This document shows, one piece after another, positions 6,143-11,453 of a stretch of DNA of 11,453 nucleotides. The first letter of the stretch is position 1. Every line of letters starts with the position of its first letter. The translations under genes were made by a program, and so were the position numbers. The stretch is from Holosporaceae bacterium (GTDB lineage Bacteria > Pseudomonadota > Alphaproteobacteria > UBA3830). The stretch covers positions 1 through 11,453 of the forward strand of contig JAITAC010000034.1 of NCBI GenBank assembly GCA_031284345.1, written 5' to 3'. The notes beneath the pieces are model-generated. The model had not been told where the DNA came from. It worked only from the letters and a program-made list of their open reading frames with translations, and made no database searches.

Positions 6143-7496
6143 TAGGGGGATCGTCTTTTTCCAATTGTCTTTTCGGGAGAGCAGGAAAAACATTCTTGTC
6201 AGGACTTTTGCCCAATTGTTTTTTCCGCAATACTAAAGAAACCCGATTGCAATTTTTGGATACGAATGTCGAAAAGCGATGTAAATTTTTTATTTCATGG
6301 TCCAAAGCCAGCTGAACAAAATCCCACGAAGATCCGACGGATACATTGGCGGCCAAAATCCGACATCTCTCCGCGAAAATCAACCAAAACGGATATAAAA
6401 ATAAACTGAGAATCGTTAGACTAACGAGAAATTTCACGCCCTGAGGATTTACCAGTCCGTTTTTATTGGCGGCAGACACCAACATGAATGAAAATTCTCC
6501 GATATTTGCCAATAGCACGCCGATCACGAAGGATTCTTTCATGGAAAATTTACAGATCCTCATCACAAAAATATTTATGAGAGTCTTTCCGATGGTAACG
6601 AATAAAAGTGCCGAAAAAATTGTCAGACAATTTTCCCGAATGAAATTTATATCTACCAGTAATCCAACGCTGAGAAAGAAAGTCATTAGTGTAATTTCTT
6701 CGATGGGAGCGGAGACTCTTTTTATTTCATCTTTTATGTTGGAGTTTCCCAAGAGTAGGCCTGCGATAAATCCACCGAATGGAGCGGATAATCCCACTAT
6801 TTCCGCCAAAACGGCACATCCCAGACAAATGCCAAATATGGACATCGCCAACATTTCCTCATGTTTCTTGATGAAACTAGCTAACTTATGGGCGTGATGA
6901 TGGAATTTTAAAAAAGACAGCACAAGAATGCTCGCAATTACGCATAACACAGAGATCTTGATGGCGTCGAAACCAATGAATTTCGTGGATCCGATAAAAT
7001 TTATTACGATGACCATCAGCAACGCCATGAGGTCTTGGGCGATCAGGATGCCAAATGTATTTTCTTCGATGTTGTAGTCCTGCTCTTTTAGATATTTCAG
7101 GGATTTCACCGTTACTGCCGTGGACGATAGAGCCACACAAAATGTCATTAAAATGATCCCGGAGCTAGATATACCCAGAATCGTACCGGCAATCAGCATA
7201 ACAACATACATCAACACCGCAGAAATAAGCGCCGAAGCAATGGACGTTCGCCACATATTTTTTACTTTTTCAAAAGATAATCCAAGTCCAATAGCAAATA
7301 GCAGAAATAGAATTCCCATTTCGGAAAAAACTGCAACTTCGTCTCTATTAACGATGAATTGCAGGCAAGATGGTCCCAGCACAACTCCCGCAATAATATA
7401 TCCCAAAATTGGGCTGTAGCCAAAAGATGACAACAACAATCCTGATCCCATTGCGCATAATACGACAGAAGCTATTTGTGCTATAGTCCAACCCAT
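6135..7496 (-). CDS. CPA2-family cation/proton antiporter (KefB/YbaL-like membrane domain)
   Basis: An integral inner-membrane protein of 453 residues with about 12 hydrophobic segments between residues 5 and 375. CPA2 motifs are clear: LGYIIAGVVLGP (31-42), AQD (153-155) with the conserved ion-path Asp155, GGFIAGLLLG (241-250), FFLSVGLLVD (273-282) and NIGEFSFML (331-339). Such proteins exchange Na+ or K+ for H+ and take part in pH, salt or electrophile responses. After the last helix comes a 75-residue hydrophilic tail ending in a Lys/Asp/Pro-rich stretch; there is no TrkA-N (RCK) NAD-binding domain and no glutathione-gating module, so it is not a full KefB or KefC. The ATG at 7496 has a modest TTGAG before it; an in-frame TTG at 7514 is the alternative. 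The ion specificity cannot be read from sequence. It is first in a two-gene unit with rnhB. Confidence 0.88.
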   Translation of the reverse strand: MGWTIAQIASVVLCAMGSGLLLSSFGYSPILGYIIAGVVLGPSCLQFIVNRDEVAVFSEMGILFLLFAIGLGLSFEKVKNMWRTSIASALISAVLMYVVMLIAGTILGISSSGIILMTFCVALSSTAVTVKSLKYLKEQDYNIEENTFGILIAQDLMALLMVIVINFIGSTKFIGFDAIKISVLCVIASILVLSFLKFHHHAHKLASFIKKHEEMLAMSIFGICLGCAVLAEIVGLSAPFGGFIAGLLLGNSNIKDEIKRVSAPIEEITLMTFFLSVGLLVDINFIRENCLTIFSALLFVTIGKTLINIFVMRICKFSMKESFVIGVLLANIGEFSFMLVSAANKNGLVNPQGVKFLVSLTILSLFLYPFWLIFAERCRILAANVSVGSSWDFVQLALDHEIKNLHRFSTFVSKNCNRVSLVLRKKQLGKSPDKNVFPALPKRQLEKDDPPND

Positions 7497-7554
7497 TTGT
7501 ATTTTCTCAATCAATTGAATAATGTTTATTCCAAATCCGGCAATAAATTCACCA

Positions 7555-7580
7555 TAGTGATCAAAACAAAACTATCACTA
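7555..7580 (-). promoter_or_regulatory. 7-bp dyad upstream of the antiporter gene
   Basis: TAGTGAT (7555-7561) and ATCACTA (7574-7580) form a perfect inverted repeat around a 12-nt AC-rich spacer, 59 nt before the antiporter ATG. There is no T-run, so it is not a terminator. A dimeric repressor or activator site is the simplest reading. The centre-to-centre distance of 19 nt is close to two helical turns, which fits a dimer on one face. Confidence 0.3.
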
Positions 7581-7696
7581 CACAGTTATTTTACAATAAA
7601 CTTTTCGTTTTTCCAAAAAAATTAAAAAAATATCGTAATACTGTAGTTTATGAGCAACTGTTGTGCTTAGGAACTGTTTGGGGCAGATTCTTACAA

Positions 7697-7819
7697 ATGC
7701 GTAATTTCGAAAAAAATTCCGCCGAAAGTGAGATTTATTTCCAGGCTCCCGGAAGAATTTCATTTTTTGCTGGACTTTATCCATTGATGTTGTTAAAAAT
7801 GTCTTTGGTAAAAAGATAA
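7697..7819 (+). CDS. Possible 40-residue small ORF or gene remnant before rpsP
   Basis: From an ATG at 7697 the frame runs 40 codons to TAA at 7817-7819, 14 nt before rpsP. The same frame is open further upstream to 7547, giving about 91 stop-free codons with TTG (7661) as another possible start. The codons (GAA, AAA, TCC, GCC, CCC, GGA) look like those of neighbouring genes. The peptide contains QAPGRISFF, which recalls the start of GHMP kinases (APGR), but the rest of that fold is absent. No good Shine-Dalgarno sequence is seen. It may be a leader peptide for the rpsP operon, a decayed gene fragment or chance. Confidence 0.2.
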   Translation: MRNFEKNSAESEIYFQAPGRISFFAGLYPLMLLKMSLVKR

Positions 7820-7833
7820 GATTGGAGATTTTC

Positions 7834-8172
7834 GTGGCTTTAAAAATTCGGTTGGCTCGTGGTGGAGCTAAAAAGCGTCCTTTTTATAGAATGGTTGTGG
7901 CTGATTCCAGAAATCCTCGGGACGGTCTGTTTCTGGAGAAAGTGGGAACTTATAATCCGTTTTTATCCTCGGAGGACCCGGCACGCGTGGTGCTAAACGC
8001 CGATAGGATCAAATATTGGCTTTCCGTCGGAGCAAAGGCGTCTGATCGAGTAACACTTTTGCTGCATTCCAAAGGTTTGTGCGACAGACCAATCCCGAGA
8101 GAGACTCCCAAGAAATCGGCTCCGGGCAAAAAAGCTCAGGAGAGACTAAAGCAACTGGAAGCGGCGTCTTAA
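7834..8172 (+). CDS. rpsP: 30S ribosomal protein S16
   Basis: A 112-residue bS16. The opening block ([19 protein letters not shown]), SRNPRDG and the EKVGTYNP region are diagnostic; S16 binds 16S rRNA early in 30S assembly. E. coli S16 has 82 residues, and here a Lys/Pro/Glu-rich tail of roughly 25 residues ([19 protein letters not shown] and onward) is added, as is common in Alphaproteobacteria. The GTG at 7834 is chosen because GGAG lies 6 nt upstream and because the protein then begins [11 protein letters not shown], as homologues do; a TTG at 7822 would overlap that Shine-Dalgarno sequence. It is first of four genes and rimM follows 4 nt after the stop. Confidence 0.95.
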   Translation: MALKIRLARGGAKKRPFYRMVVADSRNPRDGLFLEKVGTYNPFLSSEDPARVVLNADRIKYWLSVGAKASDRVTLLLHSKGLCDRPIPRETPKKSAPGKKAQERLKQLEAAS

Positions 8173-8176
8173 GTTG

Positions 8177-8659
8177 ATGAACAACTTTATCGAGATCTTG
8201 CAGGTTACCGGAGCGTTTGGAATTCGTGGATATTTGCGGGTATTGTTGTTCTCCGAGGATATTGGCCGATACCGGGAAGTCTACGATGCCGACGGTAACA
8301 GATACGGATTCCATTTGGTGAGATACGTCTCCGGCAATTCCGTGGTGCTGGCACTGGAGGGAATAGACGATAGAACTGCCGCCGAATCCATGCGCGGAAC
8401 GTTTTTCTACGTCAGAAGAAAAGATCTCCCGAAACTGACTGAGTCTGAGTACTACGTCTGCGATCTGGTGGGAAAAACAATCCCGGTATGCAACTGCGAT
8501 AAGGTTTGCACCATAGTTGGTGTGCATAATTTCGGCGCCGGTGATATCATTGAGCTCTCCCATGACGGCGTTACTTTCTTTGTGCCGTTCACCAATGAAA
8601 ATTTCCCCGAAAATTGCGATTGCATAACCCCAGAAGCCTTCAGTGAGTATATGAACTAA
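8177..8659 (+). CDS. rimM: 16S rRNA processing protein RimM
   Basis: A 160-residue RimM, a 30S maturation factor that acts on the 3' (head) domain and binds S19. The N-terminal beta-barrel carries VTGAFGIRGYLRVLLFSE near residues 10-27, the family's hGxxG-type block. The C-terminal PRC barrel starts around YYVCDLVGKTIP and contains FGAGDIIEL and a PF near the end (VPFTNENFP). It is slightly shorter than the E. coli protein. The ATG at 8177 follows the rpsP stop by 4 nt; a TTG at 8174 is directly upstream. There is no strong Shine-Dalgarno sequence, so coupling to rpsP translation is likely. It has several cysteines (CDLV, CNCDKVC, CDC) that are not typical of RimM but have no known role. Confidence 0.93.
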   Translation: MNNFIEILQVTGAFGIRGYLRVLLFSEDIGRYREVYDADGNRYGFHLVRYVSGNSVVLALEGIDDRTAAESMRGTFFYVRRKDLPKLTESEYYVCDLVGKTIPVCNCDKVCTIVGVHNFGAGDIIELSHDGVTFFVPFTNENFPENCDCITPEAFSEYMN

Positions 8660-9372
8660 TGTGGAACGCAAATGTTTTTACAATTTTTCCGGAAGCTTTC
8701 CCTGGAAATTTAGGCGTATCCAACATTGGAAAAGCGCTTGCCGGTAACGTTTGGCGCCTCAATCTTGTGGATCTGAAAAAATTTCCCGTGAAGTCCGATA
8801 GAATTGATTCGATTCCCTATGGTGGCGGATCCGGTATGCTGCTGTCGCCGATTACCTTCGAAATGGCCTACGAATCCATATCAGACAATGCTAAAAACTG
8901 TCGGAAATTCTATTTTTCGCCCCGCGGACGCCAACTAACCCAAAAAAATTTGGACACCATCAGTTGCTCGCCGGGAATTACACTGCTCTGCGGTCGCTAC
9001 GAAGGCGTCGATCAGCGGATTCTTGATCACTATGATTTTGAAGAAATATCCATCGGCGATTTCGTGCTGATGGGAGGCGAAGTAGCCGCCATGGCCATCA
9101 TCGAAGGATGTGTGCGACTGCTGCCGGGAGTCGTCGGCGAAGCAAATTCCATCAGTGGCGATTCATTCCAAAATGGACTGCTGGAATATAACCAATACAC
9201 GCGTCCGCAAACGTTCCACGACCGAAATGTGCCAGAGGAACTGCTGTCCGGAAATCATAAGGAAATACGCGACTTCCGGTTGCTGCAGTCGAAAAAAATT
9301 ACCCGGGAAAAACGCCCGGATCTGTGGATGGAATATGTGTCTACGGAAATGAGAACACTATGGCAGCACTAG
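8659..9372 (+). CDS. trmD: tRNA (guanine-N1-)-methyltransferase TrmD
   Basis: A 237-residue SPOUT-class methyltransferase that makes m1G37 in tRNAs with G36, preventing +1 frameshifting. The AdoMet-binding trefoil-knot motifs are intact: IPYGGGSGML, LLCGRYEGVDQR, SIGDFVLMGGE and LLPGVVGEANS; DSFQNGLLEYNQYTRP includes the catalytic aspartate region. Family members usually have EYPQYTRP, so the Asn in EYNQYTRP is a mild deviation. The start overlaps the rimM stop by one base (TAATG). The usual partner rplS does not follow; hemW starts within the last codons instead. Confidence 0.96.
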   Translation: MWNANVFTIFPEAFPGNLGVSNIGKALAGNVWRLNLVDLKKFPVKSDRIDSIPYGGGSGMLLSPITFEMAYESISDNAKNCRKFYFSPRGRQLTQKNLDTISCSPGITLLCGRYEGVDQRILDHYDFEEISIGDFVLMGGEVAAMAIIEGCVRLLPGVVGEANSISGDSFQNGLLEYNQYTRPQTFHDRNVPEELLSGNHKEIRDFRLLQSKKITREKRPDLWMEYVSTEMRTLWQH

Positions 9373-10511
9373 CAGTCTACGTGCATTGGCCATTCTGCGT
9401 CTCCAAGTGTCCCTACTGCGACTTCCTGAGCATAGTCGCCGATCCCTCCATCCATAAAGATTTTGAAAAATTTTTGCTCCAAGATTTGAAGAATGAACTA
9501 AAAAAATTCCCCAACCAATCCATCAGTAGCGTTTTTTTCGGAGGTGGAACTCCATCGCTGATGAGCGCAAAATCCATCGAAAATATGCTGCAGGCATTGC
9601 AAAAACAATGCTCCCTCGAAAACAATGCGGAAATTACACTGGAGGCAAATCCCGGTACCTTCGATTATCAGAAATTACTCGACTTCCAAAACGCCGGCGT
9701 CAATAGATTGTCCCTCGGCGTCCAAAGTTTTAAAGAAAAAAACCTGCGCTTCCTCGGAAGAATTTACGACGAAAAACAAAGCCTCAAAGCTACCGAAATC
9801 GCCTCCCGCACATTTGCAAATTTCAGTCTGGACTTCATTTACGGATATCAATGCCAAACGCTGGAAGATCTGCAGCAGGACCTGATCCGAGCGGTAGACT
9901 TCGGCTGCCAACATTTGTCGTGCTATCAGCTGACATTCGAGGAAAATACGCCTTTTTTCCACCGTCTCGCCGCCGGAATTATAAAAAAAATAAACGAAAA
10001 TCACGAACTAAAATGCTATAAACTCATCAATAGTTTTCTGCTCAGTAAAAATATTCGCCGCTACGAGGTATCAAACTACGCCGTGGCCGGCTGCGAATCA
10101 CGCCATAACCTCTGCTACTGGAAATATCAAGATTATCTCGGCGTTGGACCAGGAGCACATAGTCGCATAACCATCGACGGAAGAAAATACGAAATAAAAA
10201 AAATTTCGTCGCCTGAAAAATGGGCGGACGCTCTAAAAAATAAAGAAAATACCGTAAGTATCCAAAAAATGCTATCATTTCAGGAAGAATTGGAAGAAAG
10301 AGTCATTATGGGACTGCGGCTAATAGACGGCGTCGATATGAAAAATTTACGAGAGGTAATCCCGGGAAAAAATATTTGCCAAACGCTGAGCGATCAAAAA
10401 ATATATTTCCTAATGACTCATGATCTTCTGGAAAAAAACAACGAAAAAATAAAATTAACCTACCTCGGAACACTAAAAATGAATTCCGTTCTGGAATTTT
10501 TGCTGAGCTAA
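9360..10511 (+). CDS. hemW: Radical SAM heme chaperone HemW
   Basis: A 383-residue radical SAM protein. CVSKCPYC (Cys13, 17, 20) binds the [4Fe-4S] cluster, followed by the HemW-type DF; GGGTPS (61-66) binds AdoMet. The segment HNLCYWKYQDYLGVGPGAHS and a HemW C-terminal domain (from about 300) separate it from true coproporphyrinogen III dehydrogenase HemN, with which it was long confused. HemW binds heme and delivers it to target proteins such as respiratory enzymes. The ATG at 9360 overlaps the trmD end by 13 nt; an in-frame ATG at 9324 would add 12 residues that homologues lack. The coding strand is A-rich towards the 3' end. No terminator is obvious after the stop. Confidence 0.92.
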   Translation: MAALAVYVHWPFCVSKCPYCDFLSIVADPSIHKDFEKFLLQDLKNELKKFPNQSISSVFFGGGTPSLMSAKSIENMLQALQKQCSLENNAEITLEANPGTFDYQKLLDFQNAGVNRLSLGVQSFKEKNLRFLGRIYDEKQSLKATEIASRTFANFSLDFIYGYQCQTLEDLQQDLIRAVDFGCQHLSCYQLTFEENTPFFHRLAAGIIKKINENHELKCYKLINSFLLSKNIRRYEVSNYAVAGCESRHNLCYWKYQDYLGVGPGAHSRITIDGRKYEIKKISSPEKWADALKNKENTVSIQKMLSFQEELEERVIMGLRLIDGVDMKNLREVIPGKNICQTLSDQKIYFLMTHDLLEKNNEKIKLTYLGTLKMNSVLEFLLS

Positions 10512-10632
10512 TTTAAAACAAATTTTCCCAGTGAAGTCTGAGCGCAGGTGAATTTCGATATTTTTTCGTTAGAATTGCTGGAATCGATGGAAACGCCTTA
10601 TATAGTAAAGCGGCGTATTATTTGATACGATG

Positions 10633-10653
10633 ATATATGATGTTTTCATATAT
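10633..10653 (+). promoter_or_regulatory. 8-bp hairpin next to the transposase ribosome binding site
   Basis: ATATATGA (10633-10640) and TCATATAT (10646-10653) form a perfect 8-bp inverted repeat around TGTTT. The transposase Shine-Dalgarno sequence GGAGG (10655-10659) starts 2 nt later, 7 nt before the GTG. TATGAT (10636-10641) within it is one mismatch from a -10 box but has no good -35. If transcribed from outside, the hairpin could hinder ribosome loading; if a promoter lies inside it, transcripts from it would lack the 5' arm. Confidence 0.35.
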
Positions 10654-10666
10654 TGGAGGTTGAGAA

Positions 10667-11041
10667 GTGGCATATAGTATTGAGTTTAGAAGAGAAGTTC
10701 TTGCATCGGCGAATAGATGTAATGATGGTCTAAGAGGAGCAGCAAGAAAGTTTCGCATATCGCCGACGACGGTGTTGAATTGGAAAAAGCTTTTTGAAGA
10801 GACAGGCAGTCTGGAAAACAGGCACACGGATACCAAAGAAAGGAAAATAAATCAAGATGAATTTAAACGAATAATTGAAGAGAAACCGGACATGTTACAG
10901 CGAGAGCTTGCGGATCACTTTAAAGTTTGCAGGAAATCGGTGTGGCGAATGCTGAAGAAATTTGGGTATAAATATAAAAAAAAACGACTTTATACCGTGA
11001 AAGGAATGAAGAAAAGCGCCAAGAATACCTTTCGGCAATAG
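10667..11041 (+). CDS. IS630 transposase, N-terminal DNA-binding part (orfA)
   Basis: 124 residues in the first frame of a two-frame transposase. There are two helix-turn-helix regions: LRGAARKFRISPTTVLNWKK at about 24-43, and MLQRELADHFKVCRKSVWRM at about 76-95, as in the paired-like DNA-binding domain of Tc1/mariner and IS630 transposases. It starts with GTG behind GGAGG at 7 nt. After KYKKK (102-106) the sequence stops resembling the family, because the correct continuation is one base back; the last residues before TAG at 11039 are probably translated only when no frameshift occurs. Such a short product may act as a repressor, as in other IS families. Confidence 0.85.
   Translation: MAYSIEFRREVLASANRCNDGLRGAARKFRISPTTVLNWKKLFEETGSLENRHTDTKERKINQDEFKRIIEEKPDMLQRELADHFKVCRKSVWRMLKKFGYKYKKKRLYTVKGMKKSAKNTFRQ
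10976..10984 (+). other. A9 slippery run joining orfA to orfB (-1)
   Basis: Nine A residues, read AAA AAA AAA in the orfA frame and followed by C. A shift of -1 here leads into the orfB frame and gives KKKTTLYRERNEEKR, which reads like an uninterrupted IS630 transposase. The orfB frame is closed by TAA at 10975-10977, so the shift must occur at or after this run. Both ribosomal frameshifting and RNA-polymerase slippage use such runs. Confidence 0.7.
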
Positions 11042-11453
11042 CGGAAATACCGAAAGAATCAATAGTTTATGTTGATGAAAGCGGAATCAATGAGTATTTG
11101 TATCGAGATCGTTGCTATGGGCGTCGTGGGGTAAAAATTGTTGGTGAAATTTCAGGGAAACAATTCAAGAGAACCAACATAATTGCCGGTTATGTAAACC
11201 ATAAAACTATTGCGGAATGCGTTTACGATTGCAACTCGAACAGCGAGTTCATTGTGAATTGGGTTGAGAAATTTTTGCTAAAGGATCTCAAGAAGGATCA
11301 GGTTGTTATTTGGGATAACGCAAGTTTTCATAAGAACAATAAAGTAAAAAAAATGTTCGAAAATGCTGGACATCGTTTGATATTTCTTCCGCCTTATTCT
11401 CCGGACTTAAATCCGATCGAGCATTTTTGGGCTAATTTAAAAAAATGGCTTAA
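10978..11453 (+). CDS. IS630 transposase, catalytic DDE part (orfB, 3' end outside window)
   Basis: Partial: about 158 codons are visible and the frame is still open at the edge. It has no start codon near its 5' end and should be made as a fusion with orfA. The RNase H-like catalytic triad is complete: Asp in VYVDESG (codon 11074-11076), Asp in VIWDNASFH (11314-11316) and Glu in NPIEHFW (11419-11421), with 34 residues between the last two, the DD34E spacing of IS630. LPPYSPDLNP, the most conserved block of the family, precedes the Glu. All catalytic residues are intact, so the element may still be active if frameshifting works. Only a short C-terminal tail should be missing. Confidence 0.88.

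Larger units (their letters stand above)
7497..7833. other. Divergent intergenic region between antiporter gene and rpsP
   Basis: This gap must hold promoters for both directions, but no -35/-10 pair is good enough to call. It contains a perfect 7-bp dyad (7555-7580), AT-rich DNA with an A7 run (7624-7630), and a plus-strand frame open from 7547 to 7819. A minus-strand frame (7578-7784) is also open but has no ribosome binding site. No RNA gene or known ribosomal leader is recognised. Confidence 0.5.
10600..11453 (+). mobile_element. IS630-family insertion sequence (right end outside window)
   Basis: Two overlapping frames encode an IS630/Tc1-mariner-type transposase with DD34E catalytic residues. 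IS630 elements insert at TA. The left boundary cannot be fixed because the right inverted repeat is beyond the window; it lies between the hemW stop (10511) and the transposase promoter region, and 10600 (a TATATAG sequence) is only a guess. The element sits directly behind the rpsP-hemW operon and breaks no visible gene. The stretch 10512-10600 shows no other feature. Confidence 0.8.

Noticed and set aside
7578..7784. 68-codon minus-strand frame between the antiporter gene and rpsP
   Set aside because: It starts with ATG but has no Shine-Dalgarno sequence, matches no family and is opposite the more gene-like plus frame.
10593..10616. ACGCC/GGCGT pair after hemW as a terminator
   Set aside because: No T-run follows on either strand and the stem is short with a long interior; it may instead be part of the IS end.
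1..11453. Very frequent TCCGG/CCGGA and several GGATCC sites
   Set aside because: They fall mainly in coding sequence and are explained by preferred TCC, CCG and GGA codons and their neighbours, not by an uptake or restriction signal that I can demonstrate.
1..11453. Search for tRNA, rRNA, CRISPR arrays and riboswitches
   Set aside because: No T-loop and acceptor pairing, no regularly spaced repeats and no recognisable riboswitch core were found on either strand.

Overview
The window is a stretch of bacterial chromosome from a moderately AT-rich genome that uses the standard code (TGG for Trp; TAA and TGA among the stops). The order rpsP-rimM-trmD and an S16 protein with a C-terminal extension fit Alphaproteobacteria. 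A multi-subunit pyruvate:acceptor oxidoreductase, many A-tracts and a frameshifted IS630-type element suggest an anaerobic or microaerobic, possibly host-associated member. That placement is inference; there is no rRNA or tRNA here to test it.

Layout. (1) 1-725, minus: the N-terminal 241 codons of a GT2 glycosyltransferase with a signal-like N-terminus, running off the left edge. It has its own promoter and a Shine-Dalgarno-led mini-ORF that overlaps its start. (2) 726-1102: a gene-free gap with a possible plus-strand terminator and a dyad before the next operon. (3) 1103-5452, plus: four tightly packed genes for the gamma, alpha and beta subunits of a pyruvate:acceptor oxidoreductase (porG, porA, porB), then a FAD/NAD(P) oxidoreductase fused at its C-terminus to a 2[4Fe-4S] ferredoxin domain. 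(4) 5483-7496, minus: a CPA2 cation/proton antiporter followed by rnhB, overlapping by 8 nt and converging on the por operon. (5) 7497-7833: a divergent control region with a 7-bp dyad and an open frame of unclear status. (6) 7834-10511, plus: rpsP-rimM-trmD-hemW, almost all touching or overlapping, with no rplS after trmD. (7) about 10600-11453, plus: an IS630-family element cut by the right edge, with orfA and orfB in different frames joined at an A9 slippery run.

How they work together. The por cluster reads as a self-contained electron route: the alpha/beta/gamma core oxidises a 2-oxoacid (pyruvate most likely) with CoA on TPP, the beta-subunit cluster passes electrons to the fused ferredoxin domain, and the FAD domain could hand them to NAD(P)+. 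This would be a pyruvate:NAD(P)+ oxidoreductase built from separate parts rather than a classical ferredoxin-only enzyme. The rpsP cluster is ordinary ribosome and tRNA housekeeping with the heme chaperone gene hemW appended. The most useful items for a second look are the FAD-ferredoxin fusion, the signal-bearing GT2 with its leader ORF, the open frame upstream of rpsP and the A9 frameshift in the IS.
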